Shown: one piece after another, positions 9,092 through 19,203 of the stretch
How positions within the stretch are numbered: position 1 is the stretch's first letter
How the letters are laid out: each line of letters begins with the position of its first letter
DNA from: Methanobrevibacter wolinii SH
Lineage (GTDB): Archaea > Methanobacteriota > Methanobacteria > Methanobacteriales > Methanobacteriaceae
Direction: 5' to 3'
Assembly: GCF_000621965.1 (NCBI RefSeq)
Contig: NZ_KK211375.1
Coordinates: forward strand, 1-64,000
Length of the DNA: 64,000 nucleotides
The notes under the pieces: generated by a model
Told to the model about the DNA's origin: nothing
Seen by the model: the letters and a program-made list of their open reading frames with translations, nothing else
The model's database searches: none
Made by a program: the position numbers and the translations under genes

Positions 9092-10087
9092 ATGCAAATG
9101 TATTATGATAAAGACGTTGATACAGACGTTATTGCAGATAAAACTATCGCTGTTATTGGATACGGAAGTCAAGGTCATGCTCAATCTAGAAACATGGCTG
9201 ACAGTGGTTTAAATGTAATTGTAGGACTTAGAAAAGGTGGAAAATCTTGGCAAAAAGCTAAAGATGATGGTATGAATGTAATGACTATTGAAGATGCTGC
9301 TAAAGAAGCAGATATTATCCACATCTTAATCCCTGATGAAATCCAAGAAAAAGTTTACAATGAACAAATTAAACCATACGTAGAAAGTGGAAACACTTTA
9401 TCATTCTCTCACGGTTATAATATTCACTTTGGATTAATTGAACCAGATGATGATGTAAATGTTGTTATGTTTGCACCTAAAGGACCTGGTTCTATGGTAA
9501 GAAAAACTTACCTTGATGGTTTTGGAATCCCTGGTCTTGTTGCAGTAGAACAAGATGCTACTGGTGACGCTTTACAATTAGCTTTAGGTATGGCAAAAGC
9601 TGCTGGATTTACTAAAGCTGGTGTTATTGAAACTACTTTCAAAGAAGAAACTGAAACTGATTTATTTGGTGAACAAGCAGTTTTATGTGGTGGATTAACT
9701 GAACTTATTAACGCTGGTTTCCAAACTTTAGTTGAAGCTGGATACCAACCTGAAATTGCATACTTTGAAACTTGTCACGAAGTTAAACTTATTGTAGATA
9801 TCATTTATCAAAAAGGTTTCGAAGGTATGTGGAAAGATGTAAGTAACACTGCAGAATACGGTGGATTAACTAGAAGAAACACTGTTATCGGTGAAGAAGC
9901 TAAAAAAGGTATGAAAGAAGTATTAAAACAAATCCAAGATGGTACCTTTAAAGATGAATTCGCTGATGAATATAAAACTGGTTTCGCAAACTTAAAAGAA
10001 ATGAGATCTGCTGAAAACAACGAACAAATTGAAAAAGTTGGAACCAGACTCAGAAAAGCTTGTGGATTACAAAAAGATGATGAATAG
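9092..10087 (+). CDS. ilvC: ketol-acid reductoisomerase, class I
   Basis: Isomerises and reduces acetolactate or acetohydroxybutyrate with NADPH and Mg2+. The 331-residue class I enzyme has an N-terminal Rossmann fold with GYGSQGHA at residues 23-30 and R47/K48/S52 in the loop that binds the NADPH phosphate. The C-terminal knotted helical domain includes the metal ligands in ETDLFGEQ and the conserved ETCHE. An AAAGGAG ribosome site precedes the ATG. It is separated from ilvBN by about 480 bp with its own promoter. Codon choice here is somewhat richer in C-ending codons than in neighbours, as expected for a highly expressed gene. Confidence 0.97.
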   Translation: MQMYYDKDVDTDVIADKTIAVIGYGSQGHAQSRNMADSGLNVIVGLRKGGKSWQKAKDDGMNVMTIEDAAKEADIIHILIPDEIQEKVYNEQIKPYVESGNTLSFSHGYNIHFGLIEPDDDVNVVMFAPKGPGSMVRKTYLDGFGIPGLVAVEQDATGDALQLALGMAKAAGFTKAGVIETTFKEETETDLFGEQAVLCGGLTELINAGFQTLVEAGYQPEIAYFETCHEVKLIVDIIYQKGFEGMWKDVSNTAEYGGLTRRNTVIGEEAKKGMKEVLKQIQDGTFKDEFADEYKTGFANLKEMRSAENNEQIEKVGTRLRKACGLQKDDE

Positions 10088-10095
10088 ATTTATTC

Positions 10096-10242
10096 ATCTT
10101 TCTTTTTTTAACTTTTAGTTTTTATTCTGTTTTTTGTATTGTTTTTTAGTTTTTATTCTGTTTTTAATGTTTTATTTGGATTTTTTACTGTTTTTTGTTG
10201 TTTTTGTTTTTTGTATTGTTTTTTAGTTTTTATTCTGTTTTT
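10096..10242 (+). terminator. T-rich end of ilvC transcript with a 77-bp-spaced repeat
   Basis: The coding-strand sequence is dominated by T runs. A 37-base block beginning GTTTTTTGTATTG occurs at 10129 and again at 10206, a spacing of 77 bp. A probable U-dependent terminator that has been partly duplicated. Confidence 0.55.
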
Positions 10243-10329
10243 AAAAAGAGAAATTTTAATTATATAAATATAATTAAATAAATTATTTTATTTTAAGTTT
10301 TAAAAAATTTAAAAAATTTTAAAAGATTA

Positions 10330-10857
10330 TTATCTTCCATCTACTAAAACTTTTAATTTTCCATTTTCAATATTAATTATTAAACCATGAATTGGTATTT
10401 CATTACTAATAAGAGGATGATTTTTAATTGTTTCAACAGTTTTTACTACATTTGATTCTTCATCATCTATTGCACCAATCCATTCTTTTAAATTAACTTT
10501 ATTTATTTCTTCTTCTGAAATTCCTTTTTCAATCATATTGTTTTTTATTTTTTCTTCATCTGCATGAGCCATTCCACAGTCAGTATGGCCTATTACCATT
10601 ACTTCTTCTGCTCCTAAGGAGTATATTGCAGCTGCTATTGATCTTATTGCATCTTCACCAACTATGGTATTTCCTGCATTTTTAATAATTTTTGCATCTC
10701 CTCTTTTAATACCTAATGCAGGTTCTAAGAAGTCAACTAATCTTGTATCCATACAAGTTAATATTGCTAATTTTTTATTAGGGAGATGACTTAATTTTTC
10801 TCCTTCAAAATTTTCTGTAAATTCTTCATTTGCCTTTAATATATCATCTATAATCAT
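10330..10857 (-). CDS. beta-class carbonic anhydrase
   Basis: Interconverts CO2 and bicarbonate; a zinc enzyme of the cytosol. The 175-residue protein is the short archaeal type related to the Cab enzyme of Methanothermobacter. Zinc ligands are Cys35, His91 and Cys94 (TCMDTR and GHTDCGM), with the Asp37-Arg39 dyad next to the metal. In a methanogen it would supply CO2 or bicarbonate for biosynthetic carboxylations. It is a single gene, ending next to the T-rich tail of the convergent ilvC. Confidence 0.95.
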   Translation of the reverse strand: MIIDDILKANEEFTENFEGEKLSHLPNKKLAILTCMDTRLVDFLEPALGIKRGDAKIIKNAGNTIVGEDAIRSIAAAIYSLGAEEVMVIGHTDCGMAHADEEKIKNNMIEKGISEEEINKVNLKEWIGAIDDEESNVVKTVETIKNHPLISNEIPIHGLIINIENGKLKVLVDGR

Positions 10858-11451
10858 TTTACCACATCATATAATTAACTATTTAAAAGAATTTTTTATT
10901 ATATATATTTTAATAATATTTATATTTTTATCTTTTATTTTCAGAGTTAACTTATATTTAATATATGTTTCTATATTTTTTTAAATAATATCTAAATTAT
11001 ATTTAATTTTTTTTACTCATGAAATATTCATGATTAAGTAAAGTGATAGAATGTTATATTTTTTATTTTATGATTGTTTAAGACTTTAAATTTAGTATAA
11101 TTTTTATTTAAATTTAAAATAAGTATTTAAAAAATTAAAATTAGTTAAATTGATTTTTAATAGATTTAATTATATTAAGATTTTCTAAATTTTAAGATTA
11201 ATTATTCTTTGTTTAATTTGTAATTATCTAGTTAAATCTTTAAATATAATCTTTTTTTAATAAAATCTTTATTAAATATTTAAAAAACAGTATATATTTT
11301 AGAATTGGTTCAACCTTAGTAGTAGATGCTACTTTTTAAAAATAGTATATAGTTTGAAATCTTTAAAATTCTTATTTAAAATTTTAAAAATTCTTTGTTT
11401 AATTAAAAATTATAATAAATTTATTTTATAATTAATAATGATTGGTAAATA
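10858..11451. other. 594-bp spacer with one inverted repeat and one small hairpin
   Basis: No convincing reading frame. An inverted repeat TCATGAA-ATA-TTCATGA lies at 11017-11033, upstream of the carbonic anhydrase but 160 bp from its start. A slightly GC-richer patch at about 11300-11340 holds a short hairpin AGTAG-TAGATG-CTACT followed by TTTTT on the plus strand. The hairpin could end a small plus-strand RNA, but the stem is only 5 bp. The rest is featureless AT-rich DNA. Confidence 0.35.
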
Positions 11452-11790
11452 TTAATTATTTATCTCTTGATTAACTTTATATGCTGCATATAAATAGAAA
11501 ATTCCAATAATAATAGCAAATGGATTAAATGAAATAAATGTGAATATTGCAGAAATTACATATAATATTAATCTTTGTTTTCCAACTGGAAGTACGGAAC
11601 CTGTTAATGAAATTATAACTGCAATTATTTGTGCTAATGTAAGGAATATAACTTTTAGTTCTAATACTCCACTTTGTGTAAGTAATTGTACAAATTGTAT
11701 TGCAATAATTATTATTAAAATGAGTGTTGCATTTTTAACAAGCTCTTTAGAGTCCATACTTTTCAAGTTTTTTACAAGACGATTTGTCAT
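11452..11790 (-). CDS. small membrane protein, unknown function
   Basis: A 112-residue protein with about four hydrophobic helices (residues ~20-45, 48-68, 72-90, 92-108) and a basic N-terminus (NRLVKNLKSM). An upstream ATG at 11841 would add 17 residues, but the internal ATG at 11790 has a GTGAT ribosome site 4-8 bases ahead and is preferred. I do not recognise the family. No partner gene is adjacent: carbonic anhydrase lies downstream and methanogenesis marker 12 is divergent. Confidence 0.7.
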   Translation of the reverse strand: MTNRLVKNLKSMDSKELVKNATLILIIIIAIQFVQLLTQSGVLELKVIFLTLAQIIAVIISLTGSVLPVGKQRLILYVISAIFTFISFNPFAIIIGIFYLYAAYKVNQEINN

Positions 11791-11925
11791 ATTATCACAA
11801 TAGTAAAATTGAATAGTATAAAAATTATTATTTATAAACAATATTTAATAAATGTTTACTATTTTTAGTAAAAATTAGAAATAAATATATGAATATTAAT
11901 TAAAAATTATTATATAAAGTTATAA

Positions 11926-12011
11926 ACTTTGTTGAAATCAATTAATTAATTTAAAAATTATAGTTTTTCTAGAAAATTAAAACTTTAAATAAAATAGTTT
12001 TTCAACAATCT
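11926..12011. mobile_element. MITE-like element, ~86 bp, in the marker-12 promoter region
   Basis: Ends ACTTTGTTGAAAT (left) and TTTTTCAACAATCT (right) are inverted around a TTGTTGAAA core. Inside is a palindrome TTTTCTAGAAAA near 11965-11976. The element ends 24 bp before the start codon of the marker-12 gene, so it may supply the promoter or leader. Same end type as the elements at 3433 and 40371. Confidence 0.4.
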
Positions 12012-12034
12012 TATTTAATATTTAGGATGAAATT

Positions 12035-13042
12035 ATGGTATTTATAGGAATGGATCACGGAACTACTGGTATTAGTTTTGCAATATCAGATGATAATGGT
12101 GAAATTTTAGATATATTTAAATTATCTCGTGAAGATACAAAAAAAGGTAAAGTTAGTGCTATTGAAGAATTGTCAAAACGTTGTAATTTAGATGATGTTA
12201 AACTTATGGCAGTAACTTATGCAATGGGGGATGGAATAAATAAAATTCTTCCTATGGATAAAGTTGAAAATAGGGGAATATTGTCAATTAATGGTGCAGG
12301 TAAGGTTACTGGTGGAGGAACATCAGTATATTCTGAGATTGAAAACTCTAATATTCCAGCAGTTCTTATTCCAGGATTACATAAAAATTCCACTTCTCTT
12401 GATGAACTTTTTACAGCAGCATACTCTCATCTTGCAAGTCCTGAAAAGATTTCAATTGCATATAATGCAGTTAAGGAAACTAATTGGAATAATCTTATAG
12501 TAGGTGATTTAAGTTCTAATAGTGTAAATATTTTAATTGAAAATGGTAAAATTAGAGGAGCAATAGATGCATGTCTTGGTGCAATGGGTTTTGTTCATGG
12601 ACCAATTGATCTTGAAATGATTAGAGATATTGATGAAGGTAAAAGAACTGCTAATGAATGTTTTTCACATGCAGGTGCTGTAAAAATTGCAGGTATTGAT
12701 ACAAAAGTTGCTTTCATGAAAGATGAACTTTTATCAAGATATGAGAAAGGTGATAAAAAAGCAATACTTGCAATAAATTCAATGATTATGACTATTGCAA
12801 TGGAAATTGGTGGTCTTATAACTGTTGCTAATGAAGATATTGAGGGTATTGTTCTTACAGGATCTTTAGGTTCAATGAAAAAACCATTTGATTTTGAAAA
12901 AGAATTAAATAAATATTTAAAAAATAAGTATCCTATTAAAGTTATATCAGCAGATTCAGGTGCAATAGGTGCTGTACAAATAGCACATGATATTTACAAT
13001 GGTAAAAAAGAGATCTTAGGTGTTGAAGTAGAACTTAATTAA
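12035..13042 (+). CDS. methanogenesis marker protein 12
   Basis: A 335-residue protein of the ASKHA (actin/sugar kinase/Hsp70-like) type. The N-terminal phosphate loop is MDHGTTGISFAI, and a second glycine-rich segment, EGIVLTGSLGSM, lies near residue 275. The family is found in methanogens and is conserved with methanogenesis, but its biochemical role is not established. A GGATGAAATT ribosome region precedes the ATG. It is a single gene on the plus strand. Identification rests on recognition of the family sequence. Confidence 0.85.
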   Translation: MVFIGMDHGTTGISFAISDDNGEILDIFKLSREDTKKGKVSAIEELSKRCNLDDVKLMAVTYAMGDGINKILPMDKVENRGILSINGAGKVTGGGTSVYSEIENSNIPAVLIPGLHKNSTSLDELFTAAYSHLASPEKISIAYNAVKETNWNNLIVGDLSSNSVNILIENGKIRGAIDACLGAMGFVHGPIDLEMIRDIDEGKRTANECFSHAGAVKIAGIDTKVAFMKDELLSRYEKGDKKAILAINSMIMTIAMEIGGLITVANEDIEGIVLTGSLGSMKKPFDFEKELNKYLKNKYPIKVISADSGAIGAVQIAHDIYNGKKEILGVEVELN

Positions 13043-13229
13043 TAATTGTCTTATTAAAAAAGTAATATTTGATTTTATTAATTACTTGGAATATAATTAT
13101 TAAAATCCTGTATTTATCAATTCTTTTTGAAAAATAAGATTTATTTAAATTTAATATAAATTATATTAAAAATATTATAAATTTATATTTATTAAAAGCA
13201 TTTAATTATAAATGTATAAAAAAAGAAGT

Positions 13230-13433
13230 TTAGTTGTTAATTGAGATAATTAATATTTTTCCTCCTTTAATAACATCTAAATTTCCATCTTCTTTTTCTA
13301 AAACAGTGTTTATAAAGTTATCAATAGCAATTAATCTTCCGGTATGTTCTTCGTCATTTTTAAGAATTACAGTAACATTTTTTCCTTTAAATTGTTCTAA
13401 TGATTCATTTACTTCTGGATTTTTATTTATCAT
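13230..13433 (-). CDS. archaeal Sm-like (LSm) RNA-binding protein
   Basis: A 67-residue protein forming a single Sm fold. Sm1 is GKNVTVILKNDEEHTGRLIA followed by a DNFIN RNA-contact loop, and Sm2 is IKGGKILIISI. Archaeal LSm proteins assemble as heptameric rings that bind U-rich RNA, here likely abundant given the T-rich 3' ends in this genome. It is often followed by the L37e ribosomal protein gene in related archaea. Here the downstream side instead faces the marker-12 gene. A small plus-strand gene (13573) is divergent upstream. Confidence 0.92.
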   Translation of the reverse strand: MINKNPEVNESLEQFKGKNVTVILKNDEEHTGRLIAIDNFINTVLEKEDGNLDVIKGGKILIISINN

Positions 13434-13572
13434 ATTTTTTACCTCAGATAAGATATAATTAATTATTTTTATTTATTCTTTTATTTATATATTTTTTAGT
13501 TTCAATAAATTTTATATATGATAAAACTTAGAGTTTTTACTAATTATAATTTAATTAAGGAGAGTTATTATT

Positions 13573-13719
13573 ATGGCTGTTAATATGTTAGAAACTAATT
13601 TACAAGCAATTTCAAACACTATTGCTATTTTAGAGAAAAAAGGTAATGCAGATCCTAAAAAATTACAAGAATTAAAAAATGAGAGAGCTAAAATATTAAA
13701 AGAGCTTAACATTCAATAA
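13573..13719 (+). CDS. small 48-residue helical protein, unknown
   Basis: The short frame starts with ATG at 13573, after a good AAGGAGAG ribosome site 7-8 bases away, and ends with TAA at 13717-13719. The product begins MAVNMLETNLQAISNTIAIL and continues with Lys/Glu-rich helix to ELNIQ. It is probably a helical hairpin or coiled coil. A TATA-like TTTTATATATG lies at about 13510, and a T-rich terminator follows directly. The full set of signals in a short frame makes it a probable real gene. Family not recognised. Confidence 0.65.
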   Translation: MAVNMLETNLQAISNTIAILEKKGNADPKKLQELKNERAKILKELNIQ

Positions 13720-13850
13720 ATTTTTTTAATTTTTTTATTATTATAAATTTTATCTGTTTTTAGTGTTTTGTTTGGATTTTTTTTAGTATTTTTTTTAGTT
13801 TTATCTGTTTTTAGATTTTTAACTATTTTTTCTAGTTTTATATACTTTTA
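13720..13850 (+). terminator. T-rich 3' tract after the small gene
   Basis: Blocks of 5-8 T with repeated words such as CTGTTTTTAG and TTTGGATTTTTTT, starting at the small gene's stop codon. Very similar words occur after ilvC (about 10157-10190). Likely a U-dependent terminator facing the convergent surE. Confidence 0.5.
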
Positions 13851-13874
13851 AATATTAAATAGTTTAATGATTGT

Positions 13875-14660
13875 TTAAAAATCTTTAAACCATTCTTCTG
13901 TTTTATTTAAATTACCTGTTAAATCAATACTTACAGGAGTTATTGTTGTAATGTTTTTATTCTTAACATAATATCCGTCTGTACCTTTTTCATCATTATC
14001 AGTTACTATTCCATCAATCCAATAATAAGGTTTACCACGAGGATCATATCTTGTTTCTACTTCTGGTATAAACATTCTTTCAGTTAATCTTGCAATTTTT
14101 ACTTCATCTGACTTAGGATTACTTGGAACATTAAGATTTATTAAGTCTACTCCATCTGGAAGACCATTGTTTAATACATATTTACTAAGTTTTCTTAATA
14201 TTTTTATAGTAAAATCAAAGTTAATATTAACATGTCCATTTTCAAATTTTGTAGATTCATTAGTTACAGCTTGTGATACTGCAATAGTTGGTATACCATA
14301 TGATGCAGATTCTATAGCAGCACCTAATGTTCCAGATGTTGTAAGTTCGGCTTTTCCTAAATTATAACCTATATTTATTCCGGATATTACAAGATCTGGT
14401 TTTTTATTTAATATTTCAAATACTCCAACAATTAATGAATCTGTTGGTGTTCCACTTACAGAGTATCCTATTTTACCATTTATTAATTTTTCTTTATTTA
14501 TTCTAATTGGTTCAAATAAGGTTAATGCATGACCAATACCACTTTGTTGAACTGAAGGAGCAACTATTGTTGTATTTCCTAGGTCTTTTACAGCTTCATT
14601 TGCTGCAAGTATACCACTTGATTTTACACCATCATCATTACATAATAAAATTTCTTTCAT
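13875..14660 (-). CDS. surE: 5'/3'-nucleotidase SurE
   Basis: A metal-dependent nucleoside monophosphate phosphatase, probably acting in nucleotide pool housekeeping. The 261-residue protein has the diagnostic N-terminal CNDDG (Asp9-Asp10 as metal ligands), SGHAL-type loop IGHALTLFEPIR and the SGINIGYNLG segment near residue 95. The length is typical. A single gene convergent with the small gene at 13573. Confidence 0.95.
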   Translation of the reverse strand: MKEILLCNDDGVKSSGILAANEAVKDLGNTTIVAPSVQQSGIGHALTLFEPIRINKEKLINGKIGYSVSGTPTDSLIVGVFEILNKKPDLVISGINIGYNLGKAELTTSGTLGAAIESASYGIPTIAVSQAVTNESTKFENGHVNINFDFTIKILRKLSKYVLNNGLPDGVDLINLNVPSNPKSDEVKIARLTERMFIPEVETRYDPRGKPYYWIDGIVTDNDEKGTDGYYVKNKNITTITPVSIDLTGNLNKTEEWFKDF

Positions 14661-14973
14661 ATATAAAAATAGATTATTTCCTATTAAAAAGATTTTTTAT
14701 TTATTATTTTATTTATTGATTTTCTTGGAATAATTTAAATTATATTGTTTATTTTAAATTAATTGGTAATTCTTTAAACACTTAAATTTATTATTTTATT
14801 TATTATTTTAGATTAAGAATAAATAAGTTTTATAAATTAAATTTTTAAATAAAAATAAAGTTTTCAATAGGTTTAATTTTTATATCTTTTTCTTTCCAAA
14901 AGATATATTAATATTTAAAACAAAATTTTATAATAGTATTAATAATTTAAAATTTTTTTATCTAGGTGAAAAT

Positions 14974-16053
14974 GTGCAAAAGCCACAATTAATTAATTTC
15001 ATTGCTAAAGTTATGGAAGACTCTGGATTTAAAGTTTATAAAAACTTTAAAACATCTCAAACTACTATTGATATATATGCGGTTCTTCCAACACAAATGG
15101 GTGATTTTGGCGTAGTTGTAGCTTGTAAAAATTATGATAAAGAATGGGAAGTAGGAATTGATATTCTTAAAGAAATGGAAATGGTAGGTAGAACTCTTAA
15201 AGCTTCTAAAGTAGCTGTTGTAACTAGTTCTACATTTTCACCACAAGCTAGAAATTATGCATCTCGTAAAAATATAAAACTAGTTGATAGGGATAACTTA
15301 ATAAGTTTAGCTAAAAAATATTCAGAAAAAAATAGTATTCAAATGAAAAATCAGGATTCAGAGGATAATGAGAATTTAGATTCTTATAATGAAAGTGATG
15401 AAAGCTCTTATTATGAGCCTTATGATGAATATTATAATGATTATCCTGATGTAGATGATATTACAGAGTATCCAGAATATAAAGGATATGACTATGATGA
15501 GCCTTATGATGATGAATACTATGAGAATCTAGCTATTTCAAATTATAATCCAAGTATTAATTCAAGCTCAAATAATTATTCTAATGGAGCTAATCTTTAT
15601 AAAACCTCATCTAATTCTAATAATAAAAATGAAAAATCAAAATTTTCATTTTTTACTAGGAAAAATAAGAATTCTAAGAAAGATAATAAGGTTAAACCTG
15701 AACCTAAACCTATTAAGAAAACTAGTCCAAGGATTGCAAATCTTTCTAAGTCTAATACAAGTCCAGAAAAAAATAATAAATCACGTAATATTGATTTAAT
15801 TTCAATTGTTAGAAATCCTATAGTTTTAATATTAATTGTAGTTATTGTTTCATATTTAATTGCATTGACATTTACTTTTATTGGAGGAATATCTAGTGGA
15901 ATTATTGGATTATTTGAAATGATATTTTCATTAATATTATCTTATGGTTTAGTATGGTATACTGATAAAGATGGAACTGTAGTTTTAGTTAAAGGAACTT
16001 CTGTATTCTTTATATCATTGATAATACTTATTATCTTAATATTATTCTTATAA
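14974..16053 (+). CDS. Mrr-like (PD-(D/E)XK) domain protein with C-terminal membrane anchor
   Basis: The 359-residue protein starts with GTG at 14974; an AGGTGA site lies 5 bases upstream, and the overlapping ATG at 14972 is in the wrong frame. Residues ~1-115 resemble the Mrr/restriction-endonuclease fold: Asp33 (TIDIYAV), VVACKNY at 48-54, and the late strand-helix VAVVTSSTFSPQARNYA. The usual Gln/Glu two residues before the catalytic Lys is Ala50, so nuclease activity is doubtful. Residues ~125-190 are acidic and Tyr-rich, ~215-270 Lys/Asn-rich. Three or so membrane helices follow from ~280 to the end. Possibly a membrane-tethered nucleic-acid-binding protein. No restriction or methylation gene is nearby. 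Confidence 0.75.
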   Translation: MQKPQLINFIAKVMEDSGFKVYKNFKTSQTTIDIYAVLPTQMGDFGVVVACKNYDKEWEVGIDILKEMEMVGRTLKASKVAVVTSSTFSPQARNYASRKNIKLVDRDNLISLAKKYSEKNSIQMKNQDSEDNENLDSYNESDESSYYEPYDEYYNDYPDVDDITEYPEYKGYDYDEPYDDEYYENLAISNYNPSINSSSNNYSNGANLYKTSSNSNNKNEKSKFSFFTRKNKNSKKDNKVKPEPKPIKKTSPRIANLSKSNTSPEKNNKSRNIDLISIVRNPIVLILIVVIVSYLIALTFTFIGGISSGIIGLFEMIFSLILSYGLVWYTDKDGTVVLVKGTSVFFISLIILIILILFL

Positions 16054-16297
16054 TTTTTTTTATAATTTACTTATTTTTTTAAAAGCATCTTTAATTACTT
16101 ATTTTATAAGTTAAACACATGTTAACTATAGTTTAGGGTACTAATTTAGTCTTGTTTAAACAAATTATTTTTAAGTTATTTTCTATTGAATTTTATTCAT
16201 GTTTTTAGCCTTTAAATTTATTTAAAAATAGTATTAATTTTTAATATATTGAATATAATTACTTATAATTTAAAAATTTAATAAAATATTAAAGTCT

Positions 16298-16645
<348 letters not shown>

Positions 16646-16984
16646 ATATAAAAAATTAGATTTCAAGAGATTTCTTATTTAATAAAATCCTTAATTTAGA
16701 TTTTATTATATGGATACTTTAAATTTAAGATAAAAATTATCTTCTTTTAAAACTTATAATTTAATAAATTAATTTAATTTATTTAATTAAATAGATTTTT
16801 AAAGACTTATTTTTTATTTAAATAGGTATATTATTTTATTTAATTTAATATATAAATATTATAAATTAGATATATATTGTATAATATAAATTTTATTTAA
16901 CAATTTATGTATAAATATTAATATATTTATATTTCTTAAATTTTATCTAAGAATTTATTAGTAGAAAATTATGGAAATGATATA

Positions 16985-17911
16985 ATGGCATTTAATGAAG
17001 AGTCTGGAAAAATTTGGATGGACGGAGAATTTGTTGACTGGAAAGATGCTCAAGTTCATGTCTTATCTCATGCTATGCACTATGGGTCAAGTGTATTTGA
17101 AGGTATAAGAGCATATGAAATTGATGGTAAATCAAATATCTTTAGATTGAAAGATCATGTTCACAGATTGTTTAATTCAGCAAAAATCTATAAAATGGAA
17201 ATTCCATTTACAGAAGATCAAATATGTGAAGCAATTAAAGATACAATTAAAGAAAACAATTTAACTGATTGTTATATTCGTCCTATTGTTTATAGGGGAT
17301 ATAAAGAATTAGGTGTTTCACCTGTAAATTGTCCAGTTTGTGTTACTATAGCTGTTTGGGAATGGGGAGCATATTTAGGTGAAGATGCTTTAGCAAATGG
17401 TGTAAATATTGGTGTTTCTTCATGGAGAAAACCTGCTGAAGGAACTTTCCCTCTTCTTGCTAAAGCTGCAGCTAACTATATGAATTCTCAACTTGCAAAT
17501 CTTGAAGCTCAAGATAATGGTTTTGATGAAGCTTTATTATTAGATGTAAATGGTCATATTGCAGAAGGTCCTGGAGAAAATATCTTCTTAATTAAAGATG
17601 GTAAAATATATACTCCTGTTTTAGCAAGTTCTATTCTTGAAGGTATTACAAGAGATAGTATTATTAAATTAGCTACAGATTTAGGTTATGAAGTTATTGA
17701 ACAACCATTACCAAGAGATTTCTTATATATTGCTGATGAAGAATTCTTTGCAGGTTCTGCTGCTGAAGTTACTCCAATTCGTTCAATGGATCATCGTGTT
17801 ATTGGTGAAGGTAGACGTGGACCTATAACTAAAGAAATTCAAGATGCTTTCTTTGATGTCATTAAAGGAAAAACAGAAGATAAATATGGTTGGTTATTCC
17901 CAGTAGAATAA
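16985..17911 (+). CDS. ilvE: branched-chain amino acid aminotransferase
   Basis: A fold-type IV PLP enzyme that performs the last step of leucine, isoleucine and valine synthesis with glutamate as donor. The 308-residue protein has the substrate segment [13 protein letters not shown] (32-44), the PLP Lys at residue 160 ([12 protein letters not shown]), and the cofactor glutamate/loop region [10 protein letters not shown] with GITRDSI. The length and motifs fit the archaeal group I enzyme. An ATGATATA leader with weak ribosome site precedes it. uppP follows after 41 bp and could be co-transcribed, although it also has its own GGTG site. Confidence 0.95.
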   Translation: MAFNEESGKIWMDGEFVDWKDAQVHVLSHAMHYGSSVFEGIRAYEIDGKSNIFRLKDHVHRLFNSAKIYKMEIPFTEDQICEAIKDTIKENNLTDCYIRPIVYRGYKELGVSPVNCPVCVTIAVWEWGAYLGEDALANGVNIGVSSWRKPAEGTFPLLAKAAANYMNSQLANLEAQDNGFDEALLLDVNGHIAEGPGENIFLIKDGKIYTPVLASSILEGITRDSIIKLATDLGYEVIEQPLPRDFLYIADEEFFAGSAAEVTPIRSMDHRVIGEGRRGPITKEIQDAFFDVIKGKTEDKYGWLFPVE

Positions 17912-17952
17912 ACTAACTATTTAGTAATATTTATATTACTTTAGGTGTTTAT

Positions 17953-18783
17953 ATGATGGATATATTATCAGCGATTGTTATTGGTATTGTTCAAGGATTA
18001 ACTGAGTTTTTACCTGTAAGTAGTTCAGCTCACTTAGTTTTTGCACAAACTTTCTTTGGTTTAAATCAAAATAATTTAGCATTTGATGTATTTTTACATT
18101 TAGGAACATTAGTTGCTGTTGTTGGTTTCTTTTTACCAGATATTATTAATATGATTATTGCATTCTTTAAAAGTATTGCTGATATTTTTAGAGGAAACTT
18201 TATTAATGGTATTAAAGAAGATCCTTATAAAAAATTAGTATGGTACACTATTGTTGCAACTATACCTGTTGGTATTGTTGGTATTCTATTTAATGATACT
18301 GTTGAAGCATTATTTACTGGTGTTTCTATACCTGCATTTTTCTTACTTATTACAGGTTGTTTATTATACTTCTCACAAAGATATAATGTTGGAGATAAAA
18401 ATCTTGATGATATCTCATTAAAAGAAACAATATTTATGGGTATTGGTCAAGCATGTGCTATTTTACCTGGTCTTTCTAGATCTGGTACTACTATTGCTTG
18501 TGGTTTACTTGGAGGATTAGATAAAGAGTTTGCTGCTAAATTCAGTTTCATTCTTTCTATTCCTGCAATTTTAGGTGCAACTATTGTTCAAGGTGGAAAT
18601 ATTGGTTCTGGTCTTGCAGTAAACTTCATACCATATTTATTGGGATTTTTAGCAGCTGTAATCTCTGGTTTATTTGCTATTAAAGTTTTACTTAAACTTA
18701 TTGAAGAAAGAAGTTTAGATATCTTTGCATACTACTGTTGGATTGTAGGTGCATTAATTTTATTATTTACTGTAGTTTTATAA
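17953..18783 (+). CDS. uppP: undecaprenyl/polyprenyl-diphosphatase (BacA family)
   Basis: An integral membrane phosphatase that recycles polyprenyl diphosphate to the monophosphate carrier needed for pseudomurein and glycan export. The 276-residue protein has about eight helices. It carries both family signatures: (E/Q)-rich QGLTEFLPVSSSAHL at residues ~13-28 and PGLSRSGTTIACG near 175. It starts at one of two adjacent ATGs (17953 or 17956) after a GGTG site. Archaeal homologues probably act on C55-type carriers; the exact lipid here is inferred. Confidence 0.94.
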   Translation: MMDILSAIVIGIVQGLTEFLPVSSSAHLVFAQTFFGLNQNNLAFDVFLHLGTLVAVVGFFLPDIINMIIAFFKSIADIFRGNFINGIKEDPYKKLVWYTIVATIPVGIVGILFNDTVEALFTGVSIPAFFLLITGCLLYFSQRYNVGDKNLDDISLKETIFMGIGQACAILPGLSRSGTTIACGLLGGLDKEFAAKFSFILSIPAILGATIVQGGNIGSGLAVNFIPYLLGFLAAVISGLFAIKVLLKLIEERSLDIFAYYCWIVGALILLFTVVL

Positions 18784-18975
18784 TTACAGTATTTCTATTT
18801 TTTTTATTTTTAGTTAATTTATTATTCTTTATTAATTAGAATGTACTTAAATTAAGGTTTAATATTAAAAGTTTCAAATTTTTTAATTATTTTATAGATT
18901 TTTTAGATATATTTATATATTAGATGTAATATATTTCTTACATGTAATATATATTTTACATAAATTTTTATTTAA
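18784..18975. other. spacer after uppP
   Basis: T-rich for the first 60 bases, consistent with transcript termination. It then becomes AT-rich with repeated short words (ATGTAATATATTTCTTACATG around 18925-18945, which is near-palindromic). No gene seen. Confidence 0.35.
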
Positions 18976-19071
18976 TTATTATATTAAGATTCTTTTATCT
19001 TTAATTATTAGATATTAAAGAAATAGTTTATTATATTAAGATTCTTTTATCTTTAATTATTAGATATTAAA
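18976..19071. repeat. 44-bp direct repeat, two copies
   Basis: The block beginning TTATTATATTAAGATTC and ending TTAGATATTAAA is identical at 18976-19019 and 19028-19071, a period of 52 bp. It lies 130-230 bp upstream of the HTH regulator gene. Perfect identity suggests a recent duplication. Confidence 0.85.
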
Positions 19072-19203
19072 AAATATTTTATAATAAATTATTTTATGTA
19101 AAATTTAATTATATTTCTAGTCTACATTATATGATTGATGTATTGAGATTTATTTTATTAAATCTTATAAAGTTTTAAGTGAATTTATTTACTAGGTGAC
19201 TTA

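Noticed and set aside
11300-11340. Small RNA ending in a hairpin plus T run
   Set aside because: The stem is only 5 bp and no promoter or conserved structure could be identified, so it is mentioned only within the spacer entry.
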